A stretch of DNA of 64,000 nt from Syncephalastrum monosporum B8922 (taxonomy: Eukaryota; Mucoromycota; Mucoromycetes; Mucorales; Syncephalastraceae): positions 186,001 to 250,000 of the forward strand of contig JNEN01001249.1 in assembly GCA_000697355.1 (NCBI GenBank), read 5' to 3'. The translations under genes were made by a program, and so were the position numbers. Positions within the stretch are counted from its first letter, which is position 1, and each line of letters begins with the position of its first letter. The notes beneath the pieces are model-generated. The model saw nothing but the letters and a program-made list of their open reading frames with translations, made no database searches and was not told where the DNA came from. Below are positions 13,826-26,300 of the stretch, in pieces.

Positions 13826-16533
13826 CTACGGCTGTGGCGACTGTGGCTGTGGCTGTGGCGGCTGCTCGCTGATATGCGTCGTTGGTTTTTGATAGGGTGA
13901 GGTGGGTGCCGAAGCGCTCATAAGATTATCCGAACTGCGTCCGTAGGCGCTTGACTCTTTGAGTAAGAATGATATCCAGGCATCCGTAAATGATTCACGC
14001 GTATCGGATGGTTGTTGCTGTTGTTGCTGTTGCTGTTGTTGTTGAGGACTGGTCCAGCCAGAAGGGGAAGAGCGCGCATTTTTGTTAGGGCGTTGCAAGC
14101 CAATCTGCTCTTTTTGCTCGTCTGTCATTTGCAAAACACTGGCAATAATGGTCAGGATCTCAAACCGTTTCCGGTCGCCACGCGGGGCAAGGAAGAATCC
14201 GACGATCAGGTTCGTGATCAACTGTCGGTCTACGTTGCTTTCACTCGATTCCTCCTTGAGGCGCCGCATGGCTTCAATAAGGTGCTCATTCAAAATGATA
14301 GCTATCAGGCACTGGGTAAGTCTCATGCGAGTGGTTTTTTTGTGTGCATATCTGGGTATATACCTTCATGACGCAGCTTGCCAATCAGCAGGTTCTTTTC
14401 CTTAATTTCTCTCTCATATTGCTGCGTCTTGGCCACATCGTGCTGGTATTGCTCTAGAGATGACTGACAATGATATCAGTTTGCGTGCTCAAACTACGCC
14501 TCTGATGCTTTACCTCTGCAACGCGAGCCCTCTCTTGATACTCAGCCCACGATTTCTTTGCTACGTCCAATTGTCGCTCAATGTGCTCCACTGCTGCACG
14601 TACTTCGGCGTCTTTGGCTATACACAGATAGAAATGCATATGAGGGTAGGCAGTCAGTGACGTTATGAGAGCCTGGCGTTATACACATACTCGCTTGGAA
14701 TTCTTCAAGCACGGTCTGCAAGTTGGACAGACTTGCCCGTTCGAGATCATGCTCTTGCGCCTGCTCCTGCATGCGCTGTTTGAGTGTCTCTAGCTCCTTC
14801 TCCTGATGCTCGCACAGCTCCTCCAATTCATTGCGGCGTGCTTCATGCTGCATTGCATTGACTTGCAGCTCCTCGTACGCCTGCTGGACCTGTTCCAGTC
14901 GGACCTGCAGCTGCGAGACTTCCTGCTCACGCTGAGACAATGCGTGCGACGCCTCCTCGTCACGACGCATCATGTCGTACTGTGCCTGCTCCAAACTGTT
15001 TCGTGTTGAAGTCAGTTGCTCAGTCAGATCTGTCACTTGGTGACGCAGCTGTTTATCAGCTTCGAGTCGCGGCGCCAGCGTCTCCTTGATGTGAGACAGT
15101 TTGCCCAGCAAAGACTGGTGCTCCTGCTGTAGTTGCTGGATCCGCTGCTCATTTTCTTTTTTGGTCTGCTCCGCAGATCGCAGTTGCGCCCGTGTTTCCT
15201 CCAAAGCGCGCCGATCCTCGTCCGCTTGATTCGCAAGCTCCTCCTTCTCCATCTGATACCGGTCGCGCTCCTCCGACAAGTCATTGATGTTCAACTGTTG
15301 CTGGGTGATTTGACGCTTTAAATCTGTTGTTGTGTGAATGGAAGATACGGACCCATTACCCAGGTTTACTGTACCTTGTTGGGATGCAGATAGCCCATCT
15401 CGATCTTTTTCAGCGGACTTGACCTGTGAGGACCAACGCGTCCGTAGATCCTCGAGTGCACTTAGGATCTCGGGCGGCAAAGAGCTCTCGACCATGCCAT
15501 TTTCCACATCCTCTACCAGGTTGGCTATGCTTCGCTGCACAGACGCTGTGTCACACGTATTTCCAACGGCTTCCGGCTGTGTCTGCATCGGTGAGCTGTT
15601 CTTTTGTGCTTCTTTCAGCTCCTGGATTTCATTTCTCAAAGAAGTAATGAGTGCATCCACTGTATTTGGGGTGAGTGATCGCAAGAGGCATATGTGGGTA
15701 TTTATTACCGTCTTTCTTCTCTTTTTCCGCTTGTGCATCATTGCCTTGGACGTCCTTCAGATTCTTCACTTGATCCTTCAAAGTCTCAATGGTCGCCTCA
15801 GCTGATATACCGGTGAGTATAAGATGATGACCAGCCATATTACCCTTTACCTTCTTCCCGCTTTGAATTAGCTTCGGACACGCTGATCTGCGCACCTTCC
15901 AGTTCTTTGATCCGTTTATTGAGTGTCTCCACCAGGGTCTCGGCTAGATCGCTCATGCATGAATATCCCTTGCTCGAATACACGTCCAGCACTGGCTTAA
16001 GCTTACATTCTTTCAGCTTATCATGAACATTCTGATCCGTTTTGGTGGCATTTGTGAGTTCCTGGACTTGTTGCCTTAGACTCTCGATCTTGGACTCGGC
16101 TTCAATGATTTCAGTGAGTACTTTCGCACATTGATTTTCTTGGATAGTACCATCTTTCCGTTCCTGGTAAGCACGGGCCTCCCTATTATCCAACCTCTGC
16201 TGTATGGACTGAAGGTATTCTCGCAGCTGATCGTGTGTCGAGACCTCAGGGACTTCCTTCTCGTGGAGCACAGTGCGCTCCATTAAAGAAACAAGGTCTT
16301 TGATGTGAGGGTCCATTGCAGGCTGGGACGGTTTCGACTCGAGTTCAGCTAGCTGTGCTTTTAAACGGGCATTGTCTTGAGCCAGATTCTTAAGATGGCT
16401 GCCAGCCTGTGTCAACTTCGCATGCAGATTGGCGACCTGCGCTTTGTACTGCGCTTCCTTGGCTGCAATGGGCCTGAATGAGGACTGGGTTTGTCACAGC
16501 AGAGTATGAGAAGAAATTACCGTCGTCCGACAT
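13826..16533 (-). CDS. Coiled-coil golgin with C-terminal GRIP/GRAB-type domain
   Basis: Seven exons (16533-16521, 16462-15851, 15801-15709, 15659-14691, 14617-14514, 14463-14364, 14301-13826) give 788 aa. Nearly all of it is Gln/Glu/Leu-rich heptad coiled coil. About residues 650-705 form a GRIP-related Arf/Arl-binding domain (VDRQLITNLIVGFF, PRGDRKRFEIL, DEQKEQIGL), followed by a Ser/Gln-rich tail with a poly-Gln run. The conserved GRIP tyrosine is not seen, which favours the GRAB subtype of Rud3/GMAP-210 that tethers vesicles at the cis-Golgi; an Imh1-like golgin is the alternative. The first coding exon is only 13 nt (MSDD plus one base); the join was fixed by phase using the acceptor at 16463. 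Confidence 0.82.
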
Positions 16534-16667
16534 GCTACAAGTTAGACCAGCAAAACGCGGGTTTGGGTCGGTGAAGTTGTCCGGTTAAGAAAAAAAGAGA
16601 GTGCCTTTGTCCGTGCCTCTCTTGCTTGGTCTAAAACTGAGCTTAAACGATTTGTTATGTCCCGCAG

Positions 16668-17200
16668 CTAGTGGGTTGTCTCGACCCTCTGTATTCCATT
16701 TCTTTGTTCACCCTTCTTCGTATTACGTATGTGCAGATATTTATACTTTGTATAGCTGTACGGGTTAGAAGGTCTTAGTTGCCCTGTATCGAGAGCTAGA
16801 GACTGGTCAGGACCCTCGCTCTGATTGACCTCCAAATCAAACACCGTGGCGCGGTTTTTCTGCTGTTCGAGCCAGAGTGTATCCAAGGTGTACTTTCCGT
16901 ATGCTTTCCTACGTCGATGCCAGCGGACCTTGACTCCGCGAACTGTGATAGGCATGTCTGGCAAGATGTGAGCATGGGACACACTTCTCCCGCTATAACG
17001 TTCGCAATACTCTGCATAGTATCAGCATCGCTGTCTCGCACATATACATTATCTCTGGAAGATACTTCTGCCTCTGGTCTGTTGAAATGGGCTTGAGTCA
17101 GTCGGCGAAGGCCACCATCAGTTGATACTGGAAAGAATCTCAAGCCTCTCTACACCTTTAATTAAACCCGATTGATACGCAGCTTTGCGTATCTGAACAA
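16668..17200 (-). other. Unidentified coding-like fragment, possibly a BAH-domain relic
   Basis: Between SCC2 and the golgin on the same strand lie two overlapping open frames (17143-16796 and 16982-16668) with protein-like composition. One carries DNVYVRDSDADT followed in the other frame by ITVRGVKVRWHRRR, an order reminiscent of BAH domains (VYV..., then VRWF/Y). A joint exon structure could not be closed: no ATG, no clean phase and no clear partner exon upstream. It could be the 3' remnant of a chromatin gene, an unannotated small gene, or chance. Identification is inference only. Confidence 0.3.
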
Positions 17201-17352
17201 CATACAGAGTCTTACATGACGCGTAAGGGGTGGTGCAAAGGATATGTGTTATGATGACTGTGTCTTTTCGAATGATTTATTAATGTAAATTACTTTTGCA
17301 GTGCAAGTGCACTACACCTATATTGGCTTTGTACAGACCTCATACTTCGTTT

Positions 17353-20300
17353 CTACTCATACAGAGAAGTAAATTTTTGAATAGCATCATCCGCTGTTTC
17401 CGAGGTCAGACGATGCTTGCTAAAATAAGCGAGCTCGTCCGCCCAGTCGATCTCAACATCAAATTCACGATCTATAGGCCTGGGCTTTGTCTTGTCTGTG
17501 TAGTCTTCAATTTGGCTAAATGATGGAGGACTAAGTATGAAATACAATAGGACACATCCTATCCCATGTACGTTACCTCTCCTTGGCGCAATACGCGGTT
17601 TTCAAAAGCTCGCGTACGCGCATAAGAATCACCATACATATTGCCATATTCGCCGCTGCCGTACGTGTTTTGTTGAGCGTTGATGACGCGAGGACACCTT
17701 TTGCTTCGAGGAATTGAATATGCTCGAGAACGCCAAATCCAGAGGTAGCGAGAGTCTGGTCGATGCGCCAAAGCACCCATAGCACCTCATCAGTTTGGGT
17801 CATGTGTAGATAAAGGACATTGTCTGCGAGGAATCGCAAGTAGTTGACATCGGCCTAGAAAAACAAATTGTGAATACTAATACATTTTATATTACACAAT
17901 CAGCATACCATATCTTGCTCTGCCTCATCGATGGACAAGTGGAAAGGTTTGAGAAGTGCCTGCAAAAATTTCCGTTTGGCCATGTCGTTCTGCTTGATCA
18001 AGCTGTAAGGTAAGCCGAGGACAGCGTTGAGCTTGGCATCGCCATGTATATCACATCCCGGCACATCAGGCCCACTCGCGAGTCGCTGATGGAAATGGTA
18101 TGTTTCTTGGATGGATTCACTCAGGTTAGAATAAATGTGCCTGCCATACTTGTCATGAGCAAGTTTGTGGAGGGCGTGGGCGGTATTTCGGTGACTAATA
18201 TCAGGCCCAGTCTCGGCAACAATCACCGGCGTGATACACTGGTGATTATGTGAGTCGAAACTCGTGCATAGATTTGCGGTTTGCCTTACCAAAAGCGGAT
18301 GAGCGAGACCTTGCTCAAGGATTACTTTGATCACAGCAAAACCAGCGCGTCCCAAACTGGTGGATGCTTGCAATGCACACTGATGGGCCTTTTTCACGTA
18401 GCGTTGTGCGATAGTGCCATTCACGCTGCATGAATATGAATGCATTAGAGAAATATCCTCTCTCGTTGCTTACGACTAACTTACCTCAGCTCAGCAAATT
18501 CTTTTGTATTACCCAGCAGCACTCCCAGCGTAAGCTCCTTTGGGATACCACCTACACCTATACTTCGAGGTGAATGAATGCAATTGGTCGTCTGTCCTGT
18601 TATGGTACCTTTATCCGCTCTTTCGATACGGCCATTCTCGCTCTCCAGAAAGTCCTTGACCACATGCAGCACTCTGGCTTTCGCACGATCATCCTCACCG
18701 TCCACGAGCCGATTCAAGAGAGCAGTCGTTTCTGGAGCAATCATTAAGAGGGGCTTGGCAAAACAGAGATAGCCTATAAAGTGTCAGCGGCGCAATCTGG
18801 TTTAGGATTTTGTTCTTACTGAGTCCTTGTAATGCAGCCTCCCAATGTGTTCTAGAATACGCCATGAGGAGCTCGTATGTAGTGTTAAAAGGGTCCCCCT
18901 GAAAATAAGGGTGAGTAATTCGCCTGAGTCCTATCCCACGTGATCTTACCTCGGTGACCTCAGAATAGCGCTCTCGTATATCGTTGTTGACATGAAAGTC
19001 CACATGCTTGCATATGAGGGCTGTGAGGCATAACGCTTTGTTGATGGTAGCGTTTATTGCTGCCCCGAGTGTATGCTGCGAGAGCTTCGGTCGAAAATCT
19101 TGCAGTTTTCCTACATGCGAGTTAGTTGGACCACTTCATACTTTCGAGCGTAAAACATACTGATGCATTGAGTAAAGACTCGAAGCAGATTCTCGTAGTG
19201 CTGCGATGTAGAATGAGCCACCGTATTCAGACAGCAGACAGCGTCTTCCATGAGCTATATATAGATATAAGTCATCAGCATAAACTACACGGTCTTTTCC
19301 TCACCTCGAGGGGACCACATGAAAGCAAACGGAGTATATCTTTTTCGAGGTCACCAATGAATTCTTGGTCATAGCTACCGACAGTTGGAAAGACATCGAT
19401 AAATATACCAAGTATCTGGCTAATGATCTCGCGGTCGCGCTATAGATATTATCAGTATCTTCTGCGACAGACACAACTGCATACTTTACCCGGGCTTCTG
19501 CTGAATTGGTGACGATAACATGCGTATGTAAGTACGACAATTGATCATGGCTAAGCGAACTGGGACACGAGCGCGTGATGGCTCGCATGGTCTGAAGACA
19601 TCTGATGAACATGCGCCGAGAGGTCTCGTCGTCGCCCAAGTACTCATCCAAGCGACTATACAAAGCCTCCTGAAGCCAGTGGAAGATTCCACTGTAGAAG
19701 GACCTGGTTTTGTCATCGCTTTTTTGCATAGTCTAAAGAAGCTACATTAGACCCCTTTGCGTCAAACCGTCCTGGTCTTACATACCTGGTTGATGACGTC
19801 CTCCAAATGGGTCTGTCCACTGGAGTGAACACGTGTTGCGGTGCCAATGATGATATCAATGTGGCCTCCAGCTGTATCCTGCTTAGTCCGAGTACCATGT
19901 AGGTTTTCGTATTTTTTGAGAGGGTGGAACAGGATTTCTTGCGAGACCTTGAGCGCAAGGCGGCAGACTTGAGCCTCAGGGTCCTTGATTCGTTGAATTA
20001 CACGACATGCGATATCCAGCCGAGTATCTTGGTCCTTACACATTGGGTAGATGTGTCCGAGGAGACGCATGGCGCGATTTCGAACGGTCATACTGGCATC
20101 CTAAGCGAACTTAAGTGAGACTGGATCTTACAGAGGAAAAAAGCAGCCCTAAATTACCATGATCCGTTTGCTCACAATGCCGTAAATAGGTTTGGGTATA
20201 TCAGGAAGATGGCATACGTGATCAGCCAAGATCTCAATCGCGATTTCACGGACAGTGGAAGAACCATCATGTACGCGATGAATGATAAGATCCTTGATTT

Positions 20301-22924
20301 TTACCTTTTCTCATCTGATAAGTAAGGGGGAAATGCTGAACAAATTTAACTCACGTTATCAAGGAACTGGGGTATCTCTTTTGATATGTGTCGCAGAGCA
20401 CGCATGGCTCGCACTCTGTAGGACACGTTGTCTTTACTCAGGCATTGAAGCAGAGTGTCTACCATCCAGTCGTAGTAATGGTACAGTGTCTCGCGGGATA
20501 AAATGAGTTCCATCATATATGCCGTATCGCTCCACGGCAGATCGACATAAGGCATACTGGCACCATTGTGTGAGCGGTTCGCGTGTATTCATATGCAAAG
20601 ATAGCGTACCTCTTTAGAAGGTCACTCCTGTCGTCCGGTGTAGAGGCCCAGAGCGAATAATAACTGCGTATCATTCGTCTAACGGTCGCCTTTAGTGGAT
20701 CGTACTTATCGTCTTTGAGCTGCCTCAATTTATCCCACAGGGCAACTAGCGATGTTCCCCAATCAATCATGTAGCACTAAAGAAGGATGTCAGTATGCAT
20801 CTCCCAATGGACGTGTCCTCGAATTACCTGGAACACAGATGCATGGATAGTGCCTTGCATAGCTATGCATAGTCCAGTTTGGCATTGTTGAAGTATCTCG
20901 AAGCATTCTGGGTCAGTAGTGGGTTCCATCTGAAAACGCGAGAAGAGTTAAATCAGGTCTGGTAAAACAAAGCATCCGATATGCGTACCTGATTCGGGAG
21001 TCGGCGATGGATGCGTGCGAGCCATTCAGGTGCACGGTAGTCCCCATCACGGGCAATACATTTTATACCACTTCGTATTCTACAAGCCATGGTGCCGAAA
21101 CGCTCAATTGCCAGCGTTTTGAAATAAAGTTCAGTCTTGGTGTCAAACAAGCGCTTGTTCTTAAATGAATGTGAATACGGATTCCGAAACTCGAACATAA
21201 TGTACTTACTAAGATATGGATGTAGACTCTGTTGAAAAGAGCGGCGGCAGGCCATTCTGGATCGCCGAGCACGAGGAGGGCATCGTCCATGGTGTCTACC
21301 AGCAGTTTCTTGTATTCCGATTTGTGATAGTCGTCTTCGCTATGCCTGGACGTGCATCTGTATTTTTTTTTTTTTGTGCGTGAGTCCAGACGTAAAGAAG
21401 CACGTGTATTAAGTTTACTTTGACATGAGATATTCGACAATGCAGTTTGCCCACGCAGTCGCTTCCTTTGCGCGAGCTCTCCATAATTCAGCAGCCCGTG
21501 CGACCAGCTCCTCCTCGATCATTCTGTAGCCAAGCGCGTCACTGTCTTTCTTCTTGCTTTCTCGAATGGTCCATTCTTTCATGTAAACTCGGTCATCCTC
21601 AGGGTCAGATGACATAGCACAACTCTGAACCAGGTGCAGCAGCAGTGCGCTTCTTGCGTGTATGAATTTGCCGTTGCGCAGTCGGTATCGCTTGTTGTCG
21701 TCCAGAGACGATGTTGAGTTGAGGTTGCTAAGAATCTCAAGGATGATCCACCGTCGGTCCTGGTGGTATCGAGTGAACAAGGCGCGCAAGGCGTCGAGGG
21801 CCGTCAACTTGAACATCTTTGCTCGATCAGACTCCTCGTCCAGTGGCTGTGCGCTGTCAGGATTGTGTGTGTTGTGGAAAAAGGCGCCGAGGCAGATGTA
21901 GGTCAATCGGGTCACGACATCCTCGTTAATCTGCTTTCGTTCTATCAGAGGGACGGCATACCGCAGGAGCCGGGTGACGCAGACAACGATCATCGATAAA
22001 GGCTTCTCTCCCCAGTTGAGCTTTTCCGTAAACGTCATGAAATTTCGGACGTCGGCTATACGAAAAGAAATTGATATCGCATGTCAGATTCCCCCACGAA
22101 GACATACCATTGGCATTGATTCCCGCTTTACAGTCGAGCAAAGGCGTGACCAGGTGGAGCATTTGGGAGAAAATGAGACCGAGAGCGTCGTCCAAAACAG
22201 CATCAGGAAGGTACTGCACGTTATTAGGTATCGATCGTTACTTATGCGAGAGTTCGGTTCAGTACTTACGTCACGTTCTTTCGCGTCGAGAGCTGCTAAT
22301 TTGAAGAGAAAGACCGCCGAGTCAAAGGCAGCCATGAGATCCTGGAGTCGTGCTTTCACGGTATCAAGACCTTTTTCACGGCGTAACTGGCTGAACTCTT
22401 CCAAAATATTGATATGCGATGCCCGAATGCAGCAGAGCTGGATGTGTCTGACGATAGGTGTCAAGTCATCCATGGAGACAAAGCGCTTGGCCTTGCGCTC
22501 GAAAAGGTCTGACACCAGGGTTGCAAAGTGCCACAAGGTGGGACGGCGCATCCGAATCTCTCCACCCACTTCGCGTGTGAGCAGCTGTTTCTCAGGAACT
22601 TGACTCGCGAAATCCTCGTAGCGTTCAAAGTTGTCGCGCAGCAAAAGCAGATAGTGGACCAATTTATCCGCGGCAGCTAATGACAGAGAGAATGCAAAGG
22701 AAAATTGAGCCGATGGTCATGAGACATGATTACAATGCCCTACCACGGCCTCTGTCCTCGACTGTCATGTTGGGCTTCGGTTCAAGAAGTGGTGGAGAAG
22801 CAGGAGTGGTGGCTGGGGCGGGATCGGTATCCATTTCGACGTCTTCATCTCGGATAGTCTGCATGACATGTACCTGGAGCTCGATTAACGGATATAACTT
22901 CTTGAGCCTCTGATCGCCGCCCAT
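17353..22924 (-). CDS. SCC2: Cohesin loading factor Scc2/Nipped-B (Mis4, NIPBL)
   Basis: HEAT-repeat protein that, with Scc4, loads cohesin on chromatin. I placed 21 exons with consistent phase: 22924-22744, 22676-22270, 22213-22108, 22055-21419, 21357-21210, 21159-20989, 20929-20828, 20776-20610, 20556-20355, 20304-20158, 20100-19786, 19732-19490, 19439-19305, 19254-19161, 19110-18950, 18898-18820, 18773-18485, 18428-18290, 18238-17909, 17854-17577, 17515-17353; total 1,497 aa. Family hallmarks: DPEWPAAALFNRV, the HEAT run DASMTVRNRAMRLLG, the cohesin-loading motif region PEAQVCRLALKV, and the Nipped-B C-terminal block EQGLAHPLL then KYGRHIYSN. The only in-frame ATG near the 5' end (22924) leaves a short acidic N-terminus; upstream sequence is not coding. 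About half of the protein by exon count is unbroken helical repeat. Confidence 0.88.
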
Positions 22925-23353
22925 GAATCGAGTCGAGGAAGACAAGTCAAGGACGCGCCCAAAAATTATACGCGTTTTAAATTCTACGCGGATGAAATCC
23001 CGCACTCAAAACAACACCAAAATGCCATGGGATAATGTTCATATCCTACCAGAAAAATTCTATTTTTGCAGTGAGTGCACCCCGTCCGTTGTTTTGGAAT
23101 AATGACCATTGCTGATAAGAGAATTGCAGAAGCAAGGGTGTATAACAGGCAGAAAAAAGTGACTTCATATATAGGGACATTTATTGTATGTGGAGATGTT
23201 AGAATACACGAATGTACTGGATGTGGTTATGTGCATGTTGTACAAATGACCGCACTCTTATGAAAGGAAGAACAAAATGCAATAAATGACGATAGCGTGC
23301 ATTGAATAACAAAAAATGTGACATGAATGCGGGTATGACGGATATGTATAGAC
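22925..23353. other. Intergenic: SCC2 promoter and ABC transporter 3' end
   Basis: Upstream of SCC2 and downstream of the ABC transporter stop. A TATA-like stretch (CGTATAATTTT on the minus strand near 22970) lies about 45 nt 5' of the SCC2 ATG. No further exon for SCC2 was found here. Confidence 0.5.
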
Positions 23354-26300
23354 TTAGCGCTTGGCCTTGCGCTTCCAGTAGCAGAGCACCATGAAGACAA
23401 TACAGTTGAAGACAGCGTAGCACACAATGATGCCAAAGTCGCGCCATTTGTTGGCCGCATCCCAATTGAAACTGGTGCTGTAGTATTCTTGACCGGACTT
23501 GAACGGGCAGTACTGGCACTCGTCCGTGGCATTTTCATCCACAAGATAGCCCACGCCGCCAGAATTGAAGAAGTTACTCATGTACTGACCGCAGGTCTGG
23601 TTCGGAGGAGCACGCAGCGAGACTAGATCGCGGTGGTCACAGATCACGGGCAGCTCGCCCATCTCGTTGGTGCCCAAGCCTTCGATAAAGTAGTGGAATG
23701 GATCTGCGTGACATGATTAGCTATTTGTTTACATTTCCTCGTGTTCGCTTACCAAGCCAGTACATCCACGAACGCCAAAAGTATGGCATGGATGCCTCGG
23801 GCTGCATCAGACCAGCAAAGAGAACAAGCATACTCATACACAGCGGGTTGAGCACACCTGCTACGACGGCATTTTCGGTGACAGAGGCAAGCACAAAACC
23901 GAGCGTGACGGCCCAGACAATAAAGGCAAACACCATGACGTAAAAGTATCCGCAGGCTTCAGAGGTGTTGTGCATACCCGCCGTCCAGTAGAAAGTGCAC
24001 ATGTAGAGGACGCTGAAAAAGAGCAAGTACGGAATCTCGACAAGGATGGCCGAAAGGGCGAAGGGCAACCAGCCGTAGAAGCGCGATGCATACTCGCGTC
24101 TGAAATACAGACGCTCTGTCATGTACTTGGGCTGAGCAACAACAACCTGAGAAAGAACAAGAGAGAGACGTTTGAGTAAACAAGTCTATAGGACAAAAAT
24201 GTTCAACTTACCAGAAGATAGGCTGCAATGAAAGCGTTAAAGATGGCGAAGAGACGGTTCTGCATATCGGTTGACGTGTAAGACATCTTCCAGTATGTGA
24301 AACCGGCCTGCAGGCCAATCACCAGCAGGGTCGCGAGGCGTCCCAAGTTGTAGTCAGAGGCACGCCAGTAGGCAACTGATAAGCGCCGGAATACATGGTA
24401 GAATTGGGTCGTGAAAGGTGTAGCATACGAAAGGGCCTTGCGGGTTGGGTTCTTGTCGGCCACTTGATGAATGCTTTCAAGCTCGTCTTCAAGCTCCTGC
24501 GCCTGGCGCGAGTTGGCCCAGATATCAGCCCAATCGCGCGTGGCCTTGCCAGCCGTACCTGCACCAACCACCTCGAGAATGTATTCGGCAGGATTTGCAT
24601 CAGGAGAGCACTTGGGACCGCCGTTAGATTCAAAGTAGTCAATCATGGTACGAGCGTCCTTGCCAATCTCGCCATAGTAGGCCGTCTTGCCACCACGGAC
24701 AAGAAGGAGTAGATGATCAAAATGCTCAAATAGGATAGCCGAAGGCTGATGGATCGTACAGAGGACGGGCCAGCCGGCGTCGGCGAGTTTGCGGATGAAG
24801 CGGACAATGTTGTACGAGGATTGAGCATCAAGACCTGAGGTTGGCTCGTCGAGGAAGAGCAGCTGCGGTTTGCCGACGAGCTCCATCGCAATGGTCAGGC
24901 GTTTGCGCTCCTCCACCGAGATACCAAAGCCGCTGTCGACCTCACCGATTTGGGCGTCGGCAATATCTTCCATCTCAAGGAGCTGTAGGATCTGCTCAAC
25001 ATAGTCGTCCTTTTCGGACTTGGGCACGGTCGTTTCTTGACGCAAGTACGCAGAGAATTGCAGAGCTTCACGGACGGTAACTGCAGGCTGGTGGATATCC
25101 ATCTGCTCACAGTAGCCAGTAATTCGCTCAAAGTCGCGCATAAGCGCTTCGTTGTTGAGGTAGATGTTGCCTTCGACCTTGCCGATCGTCTTGCGTCGTG
25201 CGAGCACATCCAAGAGCGTGGTTTTGCCTGCTCCCGACGAGCCCATGAGAGCAGTTAAATGACCGGGTTTCACAATACCGGATACATCGTTGAGGAGTTG
25301 TAGCGGGCCACCTTTGAAAGGCACAGTGTAGTTGACGTGGTGCCATGAGAAAGTCGTGCCGGTAGCGATCGAATCCATGTTTTCGGTCACCTCCTGTTGG
25401 CGGCGACGACGCTCGTCCTCCTCTTCCATGGTGCGCGGCTTGGGGGCCTTGCCGGGGAGATACAGCTTAGTCAACGTGCTGGACTTGCTTACAGAGAGCC
25501 ATTCCATGGCACCGGCCGTGATAAAAGTGAAGAGCAAAAAGTAGCCGATCAAAACGACGAAATCAGGCGCCCACTGCTGGCTCGGGTCAAAGCTGAGCGC
25601 GGTCTGCAGGTAGCTCTCGCCACGGACAAAGTTTTCGCCTGGGTTGCCACCCTTCATGGTGCACACCTTATAGTTCCAGTCGTCGTAGCCGGGACCATAT
25701 GGGATCGCATTACCTGGACCCTCACAAGAGTATTCCTGACCGGACATTTCATTAACGATTAAGGCTTTGTAACCCCATGAAACAGGGTTGATCCAATAAA
25801 TCCTATGATAAAAGTTGAGTGACATTTCTTTCTTATCTAGAGTATAGACATACCAGTACAACCATGGATGCATAAACTGGTAATTGATCATGAAACCACA
25901 GTAGTTATACAAACAGATGAGGACCACACCGGAAGTTTGAGTGGCAAGCATGAAGCTGTCAGTGAACGCGCCAAACATACGGAAGCTGTATGAAGAAAAG
26001 TATGAGTCATTTGCTATTTTTTTATATATATGATATACTTACAATCCGTTCATGCCCATGTTGAGGAAAAAGATGACCACAAAATAGGTAAAGAAACGAC
26101 CGGCGGAGAGATGAAGACCCATCAGAAAGTAACTGCAGATCTCGTAAAGTAACACTAACAGAAAGGTGAGCATAAATGAAATAATGAATGCATTATCCTT
26201 TATCCTTACCCTGAGCAATGGCGTAAGGGATATCCACAATGACTTGGGCAATATAGAACGCCGAGGGTCGGAACATGGCAAAATGCTTATGTTTCTCCAG

